From Aureisphaera galaxeae (lineage in GTDB: Bacteria; Bacteroidota; Bacteroidia; Flavobacteriales; Flavobacteriaceae): a stretch of 64,000 nucleotides of DNA. The first letter of the stretch is position 1. Each line of letters opens with the position of its first letter. The DNA is taken from NCBI RefSeq assembly GCF_028561275.1, contig NZ_JAQQTF010000002.1, forward strand, positions 248,001 through 312,000, read 5' to 3'. The notes below the pieces were generated by a model. That model was not told the origin of the DNA, made no database searches, and worked only from the letters and a program-made list of their open reading frames with translations. Below, one piece after another: positions 35,840-44,386 of this stretch. The position numbers and the translations under genes were made by a program.

Positions 35840-36316
35840 GTGGAATACAAAGAAGACAAAATAAAAGTACCTAGGTTCGAAGAAGAGGCGGGGTTTTATA
35901 CTACTAAAAAACGTTCTAGGATTATGAGTAAGATTCGGGCGAAGGATACAAAGCCCGAAATGCGCTTTAGAAGGGCGCTATGGGCTCGAGGGATTCGATA
36001 TCGGGTAAATGCGAAACGACTTCCCGGTAAGCCAGACGTTTCCATCTTAAAATACAAATTGGCCGTTTTTATCGATGGTGAATTTTGGCACGGCTATGAC
36101 TGGGATGTAAAAAGGGAAACCATTAAAAGCAATCGCGGATTCTGGATTCCAAAAATTGAGCGAAACATTCAGAAGGATCAGGAAGTAAATCGGCAGTTAC
36201 AAGAAATGGGCTTTACGGTATTCCGGTTTTGGGCAGGTGAAATTAAAAATGATGTAAACACCTGTGTAAACGACGTCGTGGGTTACATTAAATCCTACCC
36301 GTATTTGGCTAGATAG
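35840..36316 (+). CDS. Very-short-patch-repair (Vsr)-like endonuclease, zinc-less subtype
   Basis: The 158-residue protein starts at GTG, since only this start covers the family's N-terminal arm (TTKKRSRIMSKIRAKDTKPE). Vsr features are DTKPE (about 36-40), LPGKPDVSILKYKLAVFIDG with catalytic D66, GEFWHGYDW with H84, and FWIPKIERNIQKD near 101-113. Canonical Vsr has structural zinc cysteines, one in the GCFWH block and one in a WEC-type block near the end. Here these are E81 and WAGE, so the zinc site seems lost. There is no methyltransferase gene beside it. It ends overlapping the histidine kinase gene by 8 bp. Confidence 0.85.
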   Translation: MEYKEDKIKVPRFEEEAGFYTTKKRSRIMSKIRAKDTKPEMRFRRALWARGIRYRVNAKRLPGKPDVSILKYKLAVFIDGEFWHGYDWDVKRETIKSNRGFWIPKIERNIQKDQEVNRQLQEMGFTVFRFWAGEIKNDVNTCVNDVVGYIKSYPYLAR

Positions 36317-38546
36317 CCTGTAAATGATTTTTGTTTTCCCGGTGGCGCAGATTCTTCAAAATCGTTTGTATGAACTGATTTACATCGTATGGTTTTACAA
36401 TGATATCATTCATACCCGATTGATAGATCTTATGACGCATTTCCTCTATTTCTACTGCCGTTAATGCGATGATTGGTAGGAATTCGTCGAATTCGCGAAT
36501 CGAAGCGGTCGCCTGTATTCCATCCATAATGGGCATATTGATGTCCATAAGTACTAAGTCGAATTTTTTGGACTTGACCATGTCTACCGCTTTTTGACCA
36601 TTATCGGCGATGGTACAAACCACCCCTTCTTTTTCCAGGATCTTTTGGGTAACGATTTGATTAATGCGGTTGTCTTCTACGATGAGAATTTGTTTTTCCT
36701 CTAGGATCGTAATATCAATAAGGGTAGAGGCATCTTCCTTTGGAGCTTCTTTTGCATCGGCAATTCCATATACCAAAGAGAAGCGGAAGGTTGATCCTTT
36801 GCCTAATTCACTTTCCACTTCCAGATCGGAATTGGATAGGGCTAATAACTTCTTAACAATAGGCAGTCCCAAACCAGTACCTTGATAATTGTATTCTTGG
36901 GAGGCAGCTTGCGAAAACTCTTCAAAAATGGTGGTGATTTTCTCCTTGGCGATCCCAATTCCATTATCGGCAATATCAAATTGAACATCCACATGATTTT
37001 CTGAAACTTGATGGGCTCTGGCAGAAACCTGAATAACTCCATTCTCGGTAAATTTCACAGCGTTTCCAATCAGATTCATCAGGATTTGAGATAAACGCAA
37101 CGGATTCCCAGAGATCATGGTTGGAATGGTCGGGTCCACATAAATCTTGATCAGGTTTTTGTTTTGAATCTTCATGTATTCGAAAGAAGAAACAATGGTT
37201 TCCAATAATTCCTTGAGATTGAATGCCGAGTGTGAATCCTCCATATTGTTGGAGTCAATCTTATTAATTTGAAGCACATCGTTGATTAGTGCCAATAGAT
37301 AATCTGCCGAGAATTTTAGGGATTTTAAATCCTTTTCATGGGCTTTAAGCTCATCGTTTTCCATAAGGATAGTACTTAGCCCAATCACCCCATAGAGCGG
37401 CGTTCGCAATTCATGACTCACGGTAGAAAAGAAATTACTCTTGGCCGTTGCATATTTTTCCGATTGTTCCTTGGCCTGAAGGTACGCTTGATTTTTGTCC
37501 TTTAAAAGAAGCACCAATTGCTTCCTTCTTCTAAAAGCCATCCATAAAACGACAAGTAAAGAAATTACCCCTATTGAAGTGGCGATGAGGATTTTGTTCA
37601 GCAAACTTTTACTCCTCACTTTTTCTGCCTGGAGCTTATTTTGCAATTCGGCCTCCATGATGCCCCTTCGGTATTCATTAACTTGGAATTTGGCAGACAT
37701 GGCTTCCACCTCCGCAGAAGTCATTTTCAGTAGATTTTTCTCAAAGTGGTCTTCGTATTTCTTTCGTAGCTCTAAGGATTCTTCAAATTTTCCTTGACCG
37801 GCCAAACTTTCACTAAAGTCGTAATAAATATTCTCCAACTCGGCAGTATAGTTCCCCTCTTCGGCCCATTTCATAGCTCTGTTTAGATAGATATCGGCCA
37901 TTTCATAGTTTTCCTTTTCCAGATAATACTGACCGTATAATGCTTCTACAGTAATGCGAAATGCTGGGTGCGGATCGTGCTTAACGAGCTTCTTCACCTT
38001 TACCAAACTTAAAAACGCCTGATTGTATTCCTTGGCTTCCAAGGCAGTGATGATCTTATTGTAATGCGCTTTGGCAAGATAAGAGGAATCCCTTAATGCT
38101 TCGAAGGCCCTAATCGATTTGTTGTGATACTCAAGGGCTACATCGGTTTTGTTGTACAGGTTGCTGTTTATATTCGCCAAGTCCATATAGGTAATGGCCA
38201 TGGCTGTGTCGTTTTTGGCAACTTGCGCAAACTTTTCGGCTTTCTTAAAACTTTCCAAGGCCAAAATACTATCGTTTAGGGCCATATAATCGTATCCTAA
38301 ATGACGGTACCCTTTATAGATGTAGGCAGTTTTATTGCTGATAAGCGCATTTTTAAGAAGCTCGATATTTACTCCTAAAGAAGCCTTATAATCACCATCT
38401 AAATAATAGGTGTTTGAAGAGTCAACAAGTTTTTCGAAATACGTCGTGCTAAGCAAATAGGAATCTCGCTCCTGCGCAGATGTACCTTGGGATAAGGCAA
38501 TTGCGGGGCATAAACAAAGCAGTATGAAACAGAAGTTCCGTACCAT
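36309..38546 (-). CDS. Hybrid sensor histidine kinase with periplasmic TPR domain
   Basis: The 745-residue protein starts at the ATG at 38544-38546, giving a signal peptide (MVRNFCFILLCLCPAIALSQ). Domain order: periplasmic TPR-like helical region (25-290), transmembrane helix (318-336), HisKA with H378 in FFSTVSHELRTPL, HATPase with NLIGNAVKFTENG (491-503), DNGIGIA (527-533) and GTGLG (556-560), then a receiver with D625 and phosphoacceptor D668 in LMDINMP, and K718. It is a self-contained phosphorelay protein with no response-regulator gene adjacent. The signal is unknown. Confidence 0.95.
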   Translation of the reverse strand: MVRNFCFILLCLCPAIALSQGTSAQERDSYLLSTTYFEKLVDSSNTYYLDGDYKASLGVNIELLKNALISNKTAYIYKGYRHLGYDYMALNDSILALESFKKAEKFAQVAKNDTAMAITYMDLANINSNLYNKTDVALEYHNKSIRAFEALRDSSYLAKAHYNKIITALEAKEYNQAFLSLVKVKKLVKHDPHPAFRITVEALYGQYYLEKENYEMADIYLNRAMKWAEEGNYTAELENIYYDFSESLAGQGKFEESLELRKKYEDHFEKNLLKMTSAEVEAMSAKFQVNEYRRGIMEAELQNKLQAEKVRSKSLLNKILIATSIGVISLLVVLWMAFRRRKQLVLLLKDKNQAYLQAKEQSEKYATAKSNFFSTVSHELRTPLYGVIGLSTILMENDELKAHEKDLKSLKFSADYLLALINDVLQINKIDSNNMEDSHSAFNLKELLETIVSSFEYMKIQNKNLIKIYVDPTIPTMISGNPLRLSQILMNLIGNAVKFTENGVIQVSARAHQVSENHVDVQFDIADNGIGIAKEKITTIFEEFSQAASQEYNYQGTGLGLPIVKKLLALSNSDLEVESELGKGSTFRFSLVYGIADAKEAPKEDASTLIDITILEEKQILIVEDNRINQIVTQKILEKEGVVCTIADNGQKAVDMVKSKKFDLVLMDINMPIMDGIQATASIREFDEFLPIIALTAVEIEEMRHKIYQSGMNDIIVKPYDVNQFIQTILKNLRHRENKNHLQAI

Positions 38547-38661
38547 GTTCGAGGTTAAGTTTATAAAATTCGGGTGGTGCAATGTACGGATTTTCTTTCA
38601 ATTAGCTAAATTTTGGGTCAAATCTTGCCCATAAGAAGGCCTTCGTTTAATTTTATCGGCT

Positions 38662-39801
38662 ATGATCATATCCAAACTTCCCAACGTTACTACCACCATT
38701 TTTACTGTGATGAGTAAAATGGCCAAAGACTATGGCGCCATTAATTTGTCGCAAGGATTTCCCGATTTTCCAAGTGATTCATTATTAACTCAATATGTGA
38801 GTGAAGCCATGGATGCGGGGCACAATCAATATGCTCCTATGCAAGGGGATCTGGGCTTACGAGAGATCATTACCCAGAAAACGCAATCACTATATGGAAG
38901 AACGTACGACCCCAATACAGAGATCACCATTACAGCAGGGGCGACGCAGGCTATTTTCACTGCAATTGCGGCTACCATTAACAAGGGAGATGAGGTCATT
39001 GTATTTAGTCCAGCCTACGATTGTTACGAACCGGCCATAGAGTTGTTTGGCGGAATTAGTGTGCCCATTCAACTACGGCCTCCGAGTTATGCTCCCGATT
39101 GGGATAAGGTTGCCCATCATATTACCGACAGGACCAAAATGATTATGGTCAATACACCGCACAATCCCAGTGGAGCCATTCTTTCCGAAGACGATATGCT
39201 GCAACTTCAGGCGTTGGCCGAGAAGCATAATCTTTGGGTCATAAGTGACGAGGTATATGAGCATATTATTTTCGATGGACATGCACATCAAAGCGCAGCG
39301 CGTTTCGAAGGCCTTTCTAAGCGTTCCTTTATTACAGCTTCCTTTGGAAAAACCTTTCACAATACCGGTTGGAAAATGGGCTATTGTTTGGCACCCGAGC
39401 CTTTAATGAGCGAATTTCAGAAAGTACACCAGTACAATGTGTTCTCTGTGCACCATCCGGCACAAAAAGGATTGGCAAAGTACCTTCAGAAGGAGTCACA
39501 CTATTTGAGTTTGCCCGTCTTCTACCAACAGAAACGTGATGCTCTGTTGCATCTCATCAAAGATTCCCGTTTCAACATCCTTCCGGCGAAAGGAACCTAT
39601 TTTCAGTTATTGGATTATTCGGCTATTTCGGATGAAGGCGATGTTGCTTTTGCTGAACGTTTGACCAAGGAGCATGGCCTCGCTACCATCCCGACTTCCG
39701 TATTCAATAAAAACCAGGAGGATTTCAAACAGATTCGGGTGTGTTTTGCGAAAAAAGAAGAGACCCTTACTGCCGCCGCCAATATTTTGAACGGATTATG
39801 A
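38662..39801 (+). CDS. Methionine aminotransferase (YbdL-type)
   Basis: The 379-residue class I/II aminotransferase has PLP lysine K230 in ASFGKTFHNTGWKMGY, VNTPHNPSGAILS and WVISDEVYEHIIFDG. Close relatives (E. coli YbdL) transaminate methionine/2-oxo-4-methylthiobutyrate, often with glutamine as amino donor. The nearby omega-amidase gene supports this function: it would hydrolyse the 2-oxoglutaramate by-product. About 77 bp separate it from the ankyrin gene. Confidence 0.9.
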   Translation: MIISKLPNVTTTIFTVMSKMAKDYGAINLSQGFPDFPSDSLLTQYVSEAMDAGHNQYAPMQGDLGLREIITQKTQSLYGRTYDPNTEITITAGATQAIFTAIAATINKGDEVIVFSPAYDCYEPAIELFGGISVPIQLRPPSYAPDWDKVAHHITDRTKMIMVNTPHNPSGAILSEDDMLQLQALAEKHNLWVISDEVYEHIIFDGHAHQSAARFEGLSKRSFITASFGKTFHNTGWKMGYCLAPEPLMSEFQKVHQYNVFSVHHPAQKGLAKYLQKESHYLSLPVFYQQKRDALLHLIKDSRFNILPAKGTYFQLLDYSAISDEGDVAFAERLTKEHGLATIPTSVFNKNQEDFKQIRVCFAKKEETLTAAANILNGL

Positions 39802-39878
39802 TAAGAAAAATATAAATCGTTTGTCGATCTGAGGGCGGAACACTACATTTATCCTACTGCTTTTTAAATGCTTCCTCT

Positions 39879-40352
39879 ATGAGTGCACCCTTGTTCGACG
39901 CGATACGAAATGATGATCTGGAAACGGTTTCTACCCTGTTGAAATCGCAACCCGGAATGGTAACTTCAAAAGACCCAAGAGGGTCCACTCCTTTGTTATT
40001 GGCCACCTACTACGGATATAAAGGCATTGCCGAAGAATTGTTGAAACATCCTCAGGATGTGGACGTTCAAGATGCTTCTGGCAATACGGCACTTATGGGT
40101 GTATGTTTCAAAGGCTATGAGGAGATTGCCCAATTGCTTATCGATCATGGTGCCAATGTGAATCAGACCAATTTTAACGGCGCTACAGCATTGATTTTTG
40201 CGGCTACTTTTGCACGAACAGGTTTGGTACAACTGTTATTGGAAAATGGAGCGGATCCTACGATGAAGGACGATCGTGGTAATACGGCTGCAGATCATGC
40301 CAAGATGCAGGGTGTTGAGGCAATTGTAGAACTATTAAACGGAATGGAGTGA
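39879..40352 (+). CDS. Ankyrin-repeat protein
   Basis: The 157-residue protein consists of about four to five ankyrin repeats (DPRGSTPLLLATYYGYKG, DASGNTALMGVCFKGYEE, NFNGATALIFAATFARTG, DDRGNTAADHAKMQGVEA), with no signal peptide. It is likely a cytoplasmic protein-binding module. It overlaps the omega-amidase gene by 4 bp (the GTG of the amidase lies inside its final codons), so the two are translationally coupled, and it may regulate or scaffold that enzyme. The biological role is unknown. Confidence 0.92.
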   Translation: MSAPLFDAIRNDDLETVSTLLKSQPGMVTSKDPRGSTPLLLATYYGYKGIAEELLKHPQDVDVQDASGNTALMGVCFKGYEEIAQLLIDHGANVNQTNFNGATALIFAATFARTGLVQLLLENGADPTMKDDRGNTAADHAKMQGVEAIVELLNGME

Positions 40353-41128
40353 GCGACACATTAAATGTAACCATCATTCAATCCCATCTTCATTGGGAGA
40401 ATGCCGAGGCCAACAGAGCGATGTTTTCGGAAAAGTTGGTATCCATTCCCGAAGGGACCGATCTCGTTATTTTACCAGAAATGTTTACTACGGGCTTCAC
40501 CATGAACGCGACACCCCTGGCCGAAACTATGGAAGGGAATACGATTGCTTGGATGAAACAAGAAGCCATTCGCAGCAAAGCTGCCATTATGGGTAGTATC
40601 ATTATTGAAGAAGAAGGCAACTATTACAACCGACTCATCTTCATGGATGAAAAAGGGGAATGGCAATCGTACGATAAAAGGCACACCTTTACCCTGGCAG
40701 GCGAACATAAAACCTATACACGAGGCGAAGCGCATTTGTTGTTGGAATACAAGGGATGGAAAATAAATCCCCTTATTTGTTACGATCTCCGTTTTCCGGT
40801 ATGGGCAAGGAACACCCAGAATTATGACCTCCTCATTTATGTAGCCAATTGGCCTAAGCGGCGTATTGTGGCTTGGGATGCCCTGTTAAAAGCAAGAGCC
40901 ATTGAGAATATGGCGTATTGCATTGGGGTGAACCGCGTAGGATTGGATGGCAACGGCCACGAGTATGTTGGGCACAGTGCCGTATATGATGTATTGGGGG
41001 AGCAAGTATCCACAGAAGATTTTGAAAAAGAGTTTGTAGAACACCTTGTGCTTTCCAAAGAACACATAGAGAAAAACCGAAGGCATCTTCAGTTCTTAAA
41101 TGACAGGGATGCTTTTAGTCTAGAATAA
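40349..41128 (+). CDS. Omega-amidase (nitrilase superfamily, YafV-type)
   Basis: The 259-residue protein starts at GTG in the overlap with the ankyrin gene. The catalytic Glu-Lys-Cys triad is E44 (LVILPEMFTTGF), K110 (YDKRHTF) and C144 (PLICYDLRFP). It fits omega-amidases that hydrolyse 2-oxoglutaramate to 2-oxoglutarate and ammonia. Together with the upstream aminotransferase it suggests the glutamine transaminase-omega-amidase route. Its last 14 bp overlap the end of the convergent Ig-like gene. Confidence 0.92.
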   Translation: MSDTLNVTIIQSHLHWENAEANRAMFSEKLVSIPEGTDLVILPEMFTTGFTMNATPLAETMEGNTIAWMKQEAIRSKAAIMGSIIIEEEGNYYNRLIFMDEKGEWQSYDKRHTFTLAGEHKTYTRGEAHLLLEYKGWKINPLICYDLRFPVWARNTQNYDLLIYVANWPKRRIVAWDALLKARAIENMAYCIGVNRVGLDGNGHEYVGHSAVYDVLGEQVSTEDFEKEFVEHLVLSKEHIEKNRRHLQFLNDRDAFSLE

Positions 41129-42740
41129 AAGTTTCTGGCAGACTCCAGTTAGCACGGACCTCGATGGGTTTAGGATAGTACGCCACTTCTTCGGGCTGTA
41201 CCTTCATTAAATAATTACCTGTATCCCAACTTCCATTTTCGTTTTCATCGTAGATAATCCGAATGTAGTAGTTGTCGGGTTCCAAAAAGTCGAAAAAGGA
41301 AGGAGCGTCTTCGGCCGAAGTGATGTAATTGCTACGGATCAATTTGTATTTACTATCTACCAATTCCACTATGATAGGGAATTTTTTCGCATTCTGAAGG
41401 GTAAAGGTAATGGTGCCATAATCGGCTTCCGTTTGCGTCCTAAAATTATATGCCAAGGTATCCAGGCTCTTGTTGCCATAGAAATCGGTAAAGGCTTCTG
41501 GAAGGATTTGAACGCTGTAAAGTTGGTCCACTTGCTTTTCAAAAATTAAGGAAGCCACATTGTAGCGTTCATCTATATAGGTGGTGACGGGTATTTGCAT
41601 GGAATCCTTGTCCATGACCGTAATCTTTTCTGTATCCAAGGCCACCAACGGATTGTTCCCTTTTAGCTTAATACTGTCTCTAGGGATGACAGTTCCTGGG
41701 CTCACTTTCGATATTTTCAAGGTATCCAGATAAAGGTCTTTCATGACCACTGTTAATGTGTCCAGTTGCTCGCGATTCTGGGCCAAGAATTGAAGGGTGT
41801 CGGTAGTTGTTTCAAACTCAAAAGGAGGCTTAAAGAAGTAATTCAAGGTATCGGTAGCCGATTCCCAATAGGTTTTGTATTCGTATCCTTCGGGCAAATC
41901 GAACAAGGGAGTAAGCTTTAACGAATCTACATTTCCTTCGTATCCAAAGATGATTCTTTGCTTGCTTGGATAATTAGGGCGGGCCATGCGGTATTCCAGA
42001 ACCTCTTTGAACATTTTAATCTGGAAGGAACTATCGGTTGGCGTACTTACGACACCCTCTATAAACCCAATTTTGTCGGTTTTGGGTTGAAAGATATAAT
42101 CGTTCACGCTTTCCTGTAAGGCTACCAAGAGAAAGTTACCTTCCTTTATATTGGTAAGTTTGTATGCATAGGTAGAATCTCTTGTGGTGGTGATATAGGT
42201 TGGCTTTTCTAGGTAGACGATGGAATCTGTAAAGGCTTCGTTTCGTTCGTACAACATAACGGTAACCGGGTCCTTCGATTTCAATAACAGCGCATCCTTT
42301 ATAGTTCCTTCTACGGTGAGACTGTCGATAAAGTCACCCGTTGAGAATACATATTTATAGTAGTCGAAACTGTTATCCTCGTTATTGTCTACGATACTTT
42401 TCCCAAAGTTGAAAGAGTAGGTGGTGTTTTCCTTTAATGTATCCTGAATCTGAATCTTCAACACTTTAGAAGTACTCAAAGGTGTAATTACAGGCTGGTT
42501 GGTAAAGGGAGGGGATACGATTAAATTACTCTGAAGGTCTTTCAGTTTAATGTACTCGTCGAAATAAATTCGAATTTCATCTCCTTCATATAAAGTGCTG
42601 TAGTTCTCAGGATTGCTTTTTATGATCACTGGCGGAATGGAATCCTTGGGACCTCCCGAAGGGGTTCCCCTCTTGGCACATTGCGAAAAAAGCAGGATAC
42701 AGCCGAAAACCAATAAGAAATGTAGGAGTTGCCTATTCAT
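41115..42740 (-). CDS. Ig-like domain lipoprotein (Big_5 type)
   Basis: This 541-residue lipoprotein has a lipobox (LLFSQC, cysteine 21) followed by AKRGTPSGGPKD, common in the family. An SbsA/Big_5-like Ig domain begins with PPVIIKSNPENYSTLYEGDE, and the middle part is beta-rich. The C-terminus carries FLEPDNYYIRIIYDENENG, a typical calcium-like DxNxNG block. It is probably anchored in the outer membrane, and its function is unknown. Its promoter lies almost on the start codon. Confidence 0.9.
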   Translation of the reverse strand: MNRQLLHFLLVFGCILLFSQCAKRGTPSGGPKDSIPPVIIKSNPENYSTLYEGDEIRIYFDEYIKLKDLQSNLIVSPPFTNQPVITPLSTSKVLKIQIQDTLKENTTYSFNFGKSIVDNNEDNSFDYYKYVFSTGDFIDSLTVEGTIKDALLLKSKDPVTVMLYERNEAFTDSIVYLEKPTYITTTRDSTYAYKLTNIKEGNFLLVALQESVNDYIFQPKTDKIGFIEGVVSTPTDSSFQIKMFKEVLEYRMARPNYPSKQRIIFGYEGNVDSLKLTPLFDLPEGYEYKTYWESATDTLNYFFKPPFEFETTTDTLQFLAQNREQLDTLTVVMKDLYLDTLKISKVSPGTVIPRDSIKLKGNNPLVALDTEKITVMDKDSMQIPVTTYIDERYNVASLIFEKQVDQLYSVQILPEAFTDFYGNKSLDTLAYNFRTQTEADYGTITFTLQNAKKFPIIVELVDSKYKLIRSNYITSAEDAPSFFDFLEPDNYYIRIIYDENENGSWDTGNYLMKVQPEEVAYYPKPIEVRANWSLPETFILD

Positions 42741-43040
42741 CGCCGCAAAATTAAAGAAATTGTATTAGGCAATAACGGCTTTTTGTCAATACTATTAAGT
42801 TACCCCTTATAAATTCTAAAATCTGTCTGTACTTGGCTTCTTGTCAATAGTTCCCTGTCGGATTTCACGACTTGTTACGGAATGAACTCCGAAAGCGTGC
42901 CTCAAATTCGAAAAAATCATTAAGTTAGGGGGCAAAAAAAAGAACTCAACCGCCTGTGAAACAACCTCAAAAGCTTCCGTGGGGAGAAGAAATGGAAAGG
43001 TGAAAAAGGAAAAGGATTGGGATCCCAAATAGTTTGAATT
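42741..43040. other. 300-base intergenic region before the TetR gene
   Basis: No credible gene is seen. Besides the promoter above, it holds a TTGTCAATA repeat at 42783-42791 and 42841-42849, 58 bases apart. It may contain TetR operators, but no clear palindrome was found. A 70-residue frame on the minus strand is not supported by any protein-like feature. Confidence 0.6.
42746..42772 (-). promoter_or_regulatory. Promoter of the Ig-like lipoprotein gene
   Basis: On the minus strand TAATTTTG (plus 42746-42753) is an exact -7 match, with TTG 16 bases further upstream (42770-42772). Only five bases separate it from the ATG, so a very short or absent 5' leader is expected. Confidence 0.55.
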
Positions 43041-43616
43041 ATGAACACTGACACGAAAGACGTTCGAAGCGCTATTATTGACACTGCCTCACAACTGTTC
43101 TACAAAAACGGATACAATAATACAGGAATAGACGAGATCCTTACGGAGGCAAATATTAATGAAAAAACCCTGAATACGTATTTTGATTCGAAAGAAGAAA
43201 TATGCCTTGCCCATCTAAAGCATAGGAATGAAGAGTTTTCAAAACAAGTATTTTCTTACACACAACAAGCACCGGAGGGTAAGGATAGAATCCTAGCCGT
43301 GTTTAATTTTTTGGAACTTTTTTATAAGATGGAAGAGTTTAATGGGTGCTGGTCGGTCAAGGTGTTGTCCGAACTTCCTCCCAATAACATTGTGTTACGA
43401 TCTGAAATCATGTCGCAAAAAAAGGGTTTACTCGGTTTCATTGAAACACTGCTGGTTGAAAACGCACAAAAGGGTTCCAAGGAAGACTTCAAAACACTGG
43501 CACAAAGAATATATCTGCTATTAGAAGGAGCAGTAGCCCAAAGTAATATTCACAAGGAAGAATGGCCCATCGTACAGGCCAAGGAAATGTGCCGCAATCT
43601 TTTGAAGGATTTCTAA
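43041..43616 (+). CDS. TetR/AcrR family transcriptional regulator
   Basis: The 191-residue regulator has an N-terminal helix-turn-helix (about 10-55, with GYNNTGIDEILTEANINEKT and FDSKEEICLAH) and an alpha-helical ligand-binding part. It probably represses a transporter or detoxification gene, but none lies next to it, so its target is unknown. The repeated TTGTCAATA upstream is a possible operator. Confidence 0.9.
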   Translation: MNTDTKDVRSAIIDTASQLFYKNGYNNTGIDEILTEANINEKTLNTYFDSKEEICLAHLKHRNEEFSKQVFSYTQQAPEGKDRILAVFNFLELFYKMEEFNGCWSVKVLSELPPNNIVLRSEIMSQKKGLLGFIETLLVENAQKGSKEDFKTLAQRIYLLLEGAVAQSNIHKEEWPIVQAKEMCRNLLKDF

Positions 43617-43638
43617 TGACCTTTTTTGAACGGGTTTG

Positions 43639-44301
43639 TTAAGCAATCGCAATCGTGGCAATACTAATTTTAGCGCCAGAATCTTTCAATAATTGCGTGG
43701 CGCAGGATTCTAGAGTGGCTCCTGTCGTAATGATATCGTCTACCAATAAAATGTGCTTGTTTCGAAGTGGGTCTGCGTTGGGCACGGTAAAGATTTCATC
43801 CGTTCCAAATCGGGTAATCCGTTTTTTAAATACCTGCGAATTGGTTTTAGAAGTCTTTAGCAGGACCTTTTCAGAAAAAGGAACCTCCAAGGCCTTTGCG
43901 ATTTCCATTCCGAATCCTGTAACTTGATTATATCCCCTTTTCCTTCGCTTCTGTCTGTGTATGGGTACTGGAATCACCATATCAATATCCCCATAGCTTT
44001 CTATGGTTTGCAATTCGCTCCCTAACCACTCCCCAAAAAAGGGCGAAATTTTTTCTTGTCCACGATATTTTAGGTTATGCAAAATCTCCTGCGTTATACC
44101 ATTTTTTTGAAACCGAAATAGAGCGGTAGCCTCGACCAAAGGAAACCTTCCATAGAAGATATTTCTCATACTTGGGTCGCCAGATCGATGATGACAGGCC
44201 AAAGGCAAGTCATGCCTGCATTTCGTGCAAATAATCCGTTCCGCCTTTAATAACGGGGCTTTACAGCCATTGCAAATTTTTGGAAATAAGATATTTAACA
44301 T
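43639..44301 (-). CDS. comF: ComF family phosphoribosyltransferase-like protein
   Basis: This 220-residue protein has a Zn-finger-like N-terminus with CNGCKAPL and CTKCRHDLP (about 10-35) and a C-terminal PRT domain with PVPIHRQKRRKRGYNQ and the PRPP loop LLVDDIITTGATLE. ComF proteins are needed for DNA uptake during transformation in several bacteria. The role in this organism is not established. It is convergent with the TetR gene, 22 bp apart. Confidence 0.93.
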   Translation of the reverse strand: MLNILFPKICNGCKAPLLKAERIICTKCRHDLPLACHHRSGDPSMRNIFYGRFPLVEATALFRFQKNGITQEILHNLKYRGQEKISPFFGEWLGSELQTIESYGDIDMVIPVPIHRQKRRKRGYNQVTGFGMEIAKALEVPFSEKVLLKTSKTNSQVFKKRITRFGTDEIFTVPNADPLRNKHILLVDDIITTGATLESCATQLLKDSGAKISIATIAIA

Positions 44302-44352
44302 ATTTTAATATTTTTTACCATTTCCTAAACTTTCCCTATTTTGGCCTTTTAT

Positions 44353-44360
44353 TACATTTG
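44353..44360 (+). promoter_or_regulatory. -7 element before the coiled-coil gene
   Basis: TACATTTG matches TAnnTTTG exactly, 26 bases before the start codon. The nearest TTG is too close (9 bases) for a good -33 element. Confidence 0.35.
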
Positions 44361-44386
44361 ACCTACAAACCTAAATCTTACATGTT

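Noticed and set aside
38547-38582. 12-residue extension of the histidine kinase
   Set aside because: It would place polar residues before a good signal peptide that starts at the next ATG.
42816-43028. 70-residue frame on the minus strand before the TetR gene
   Set aside because: No start context, odd Phe/Ser-rich composition, no family features. It overlaps the regulatory region of tetR.
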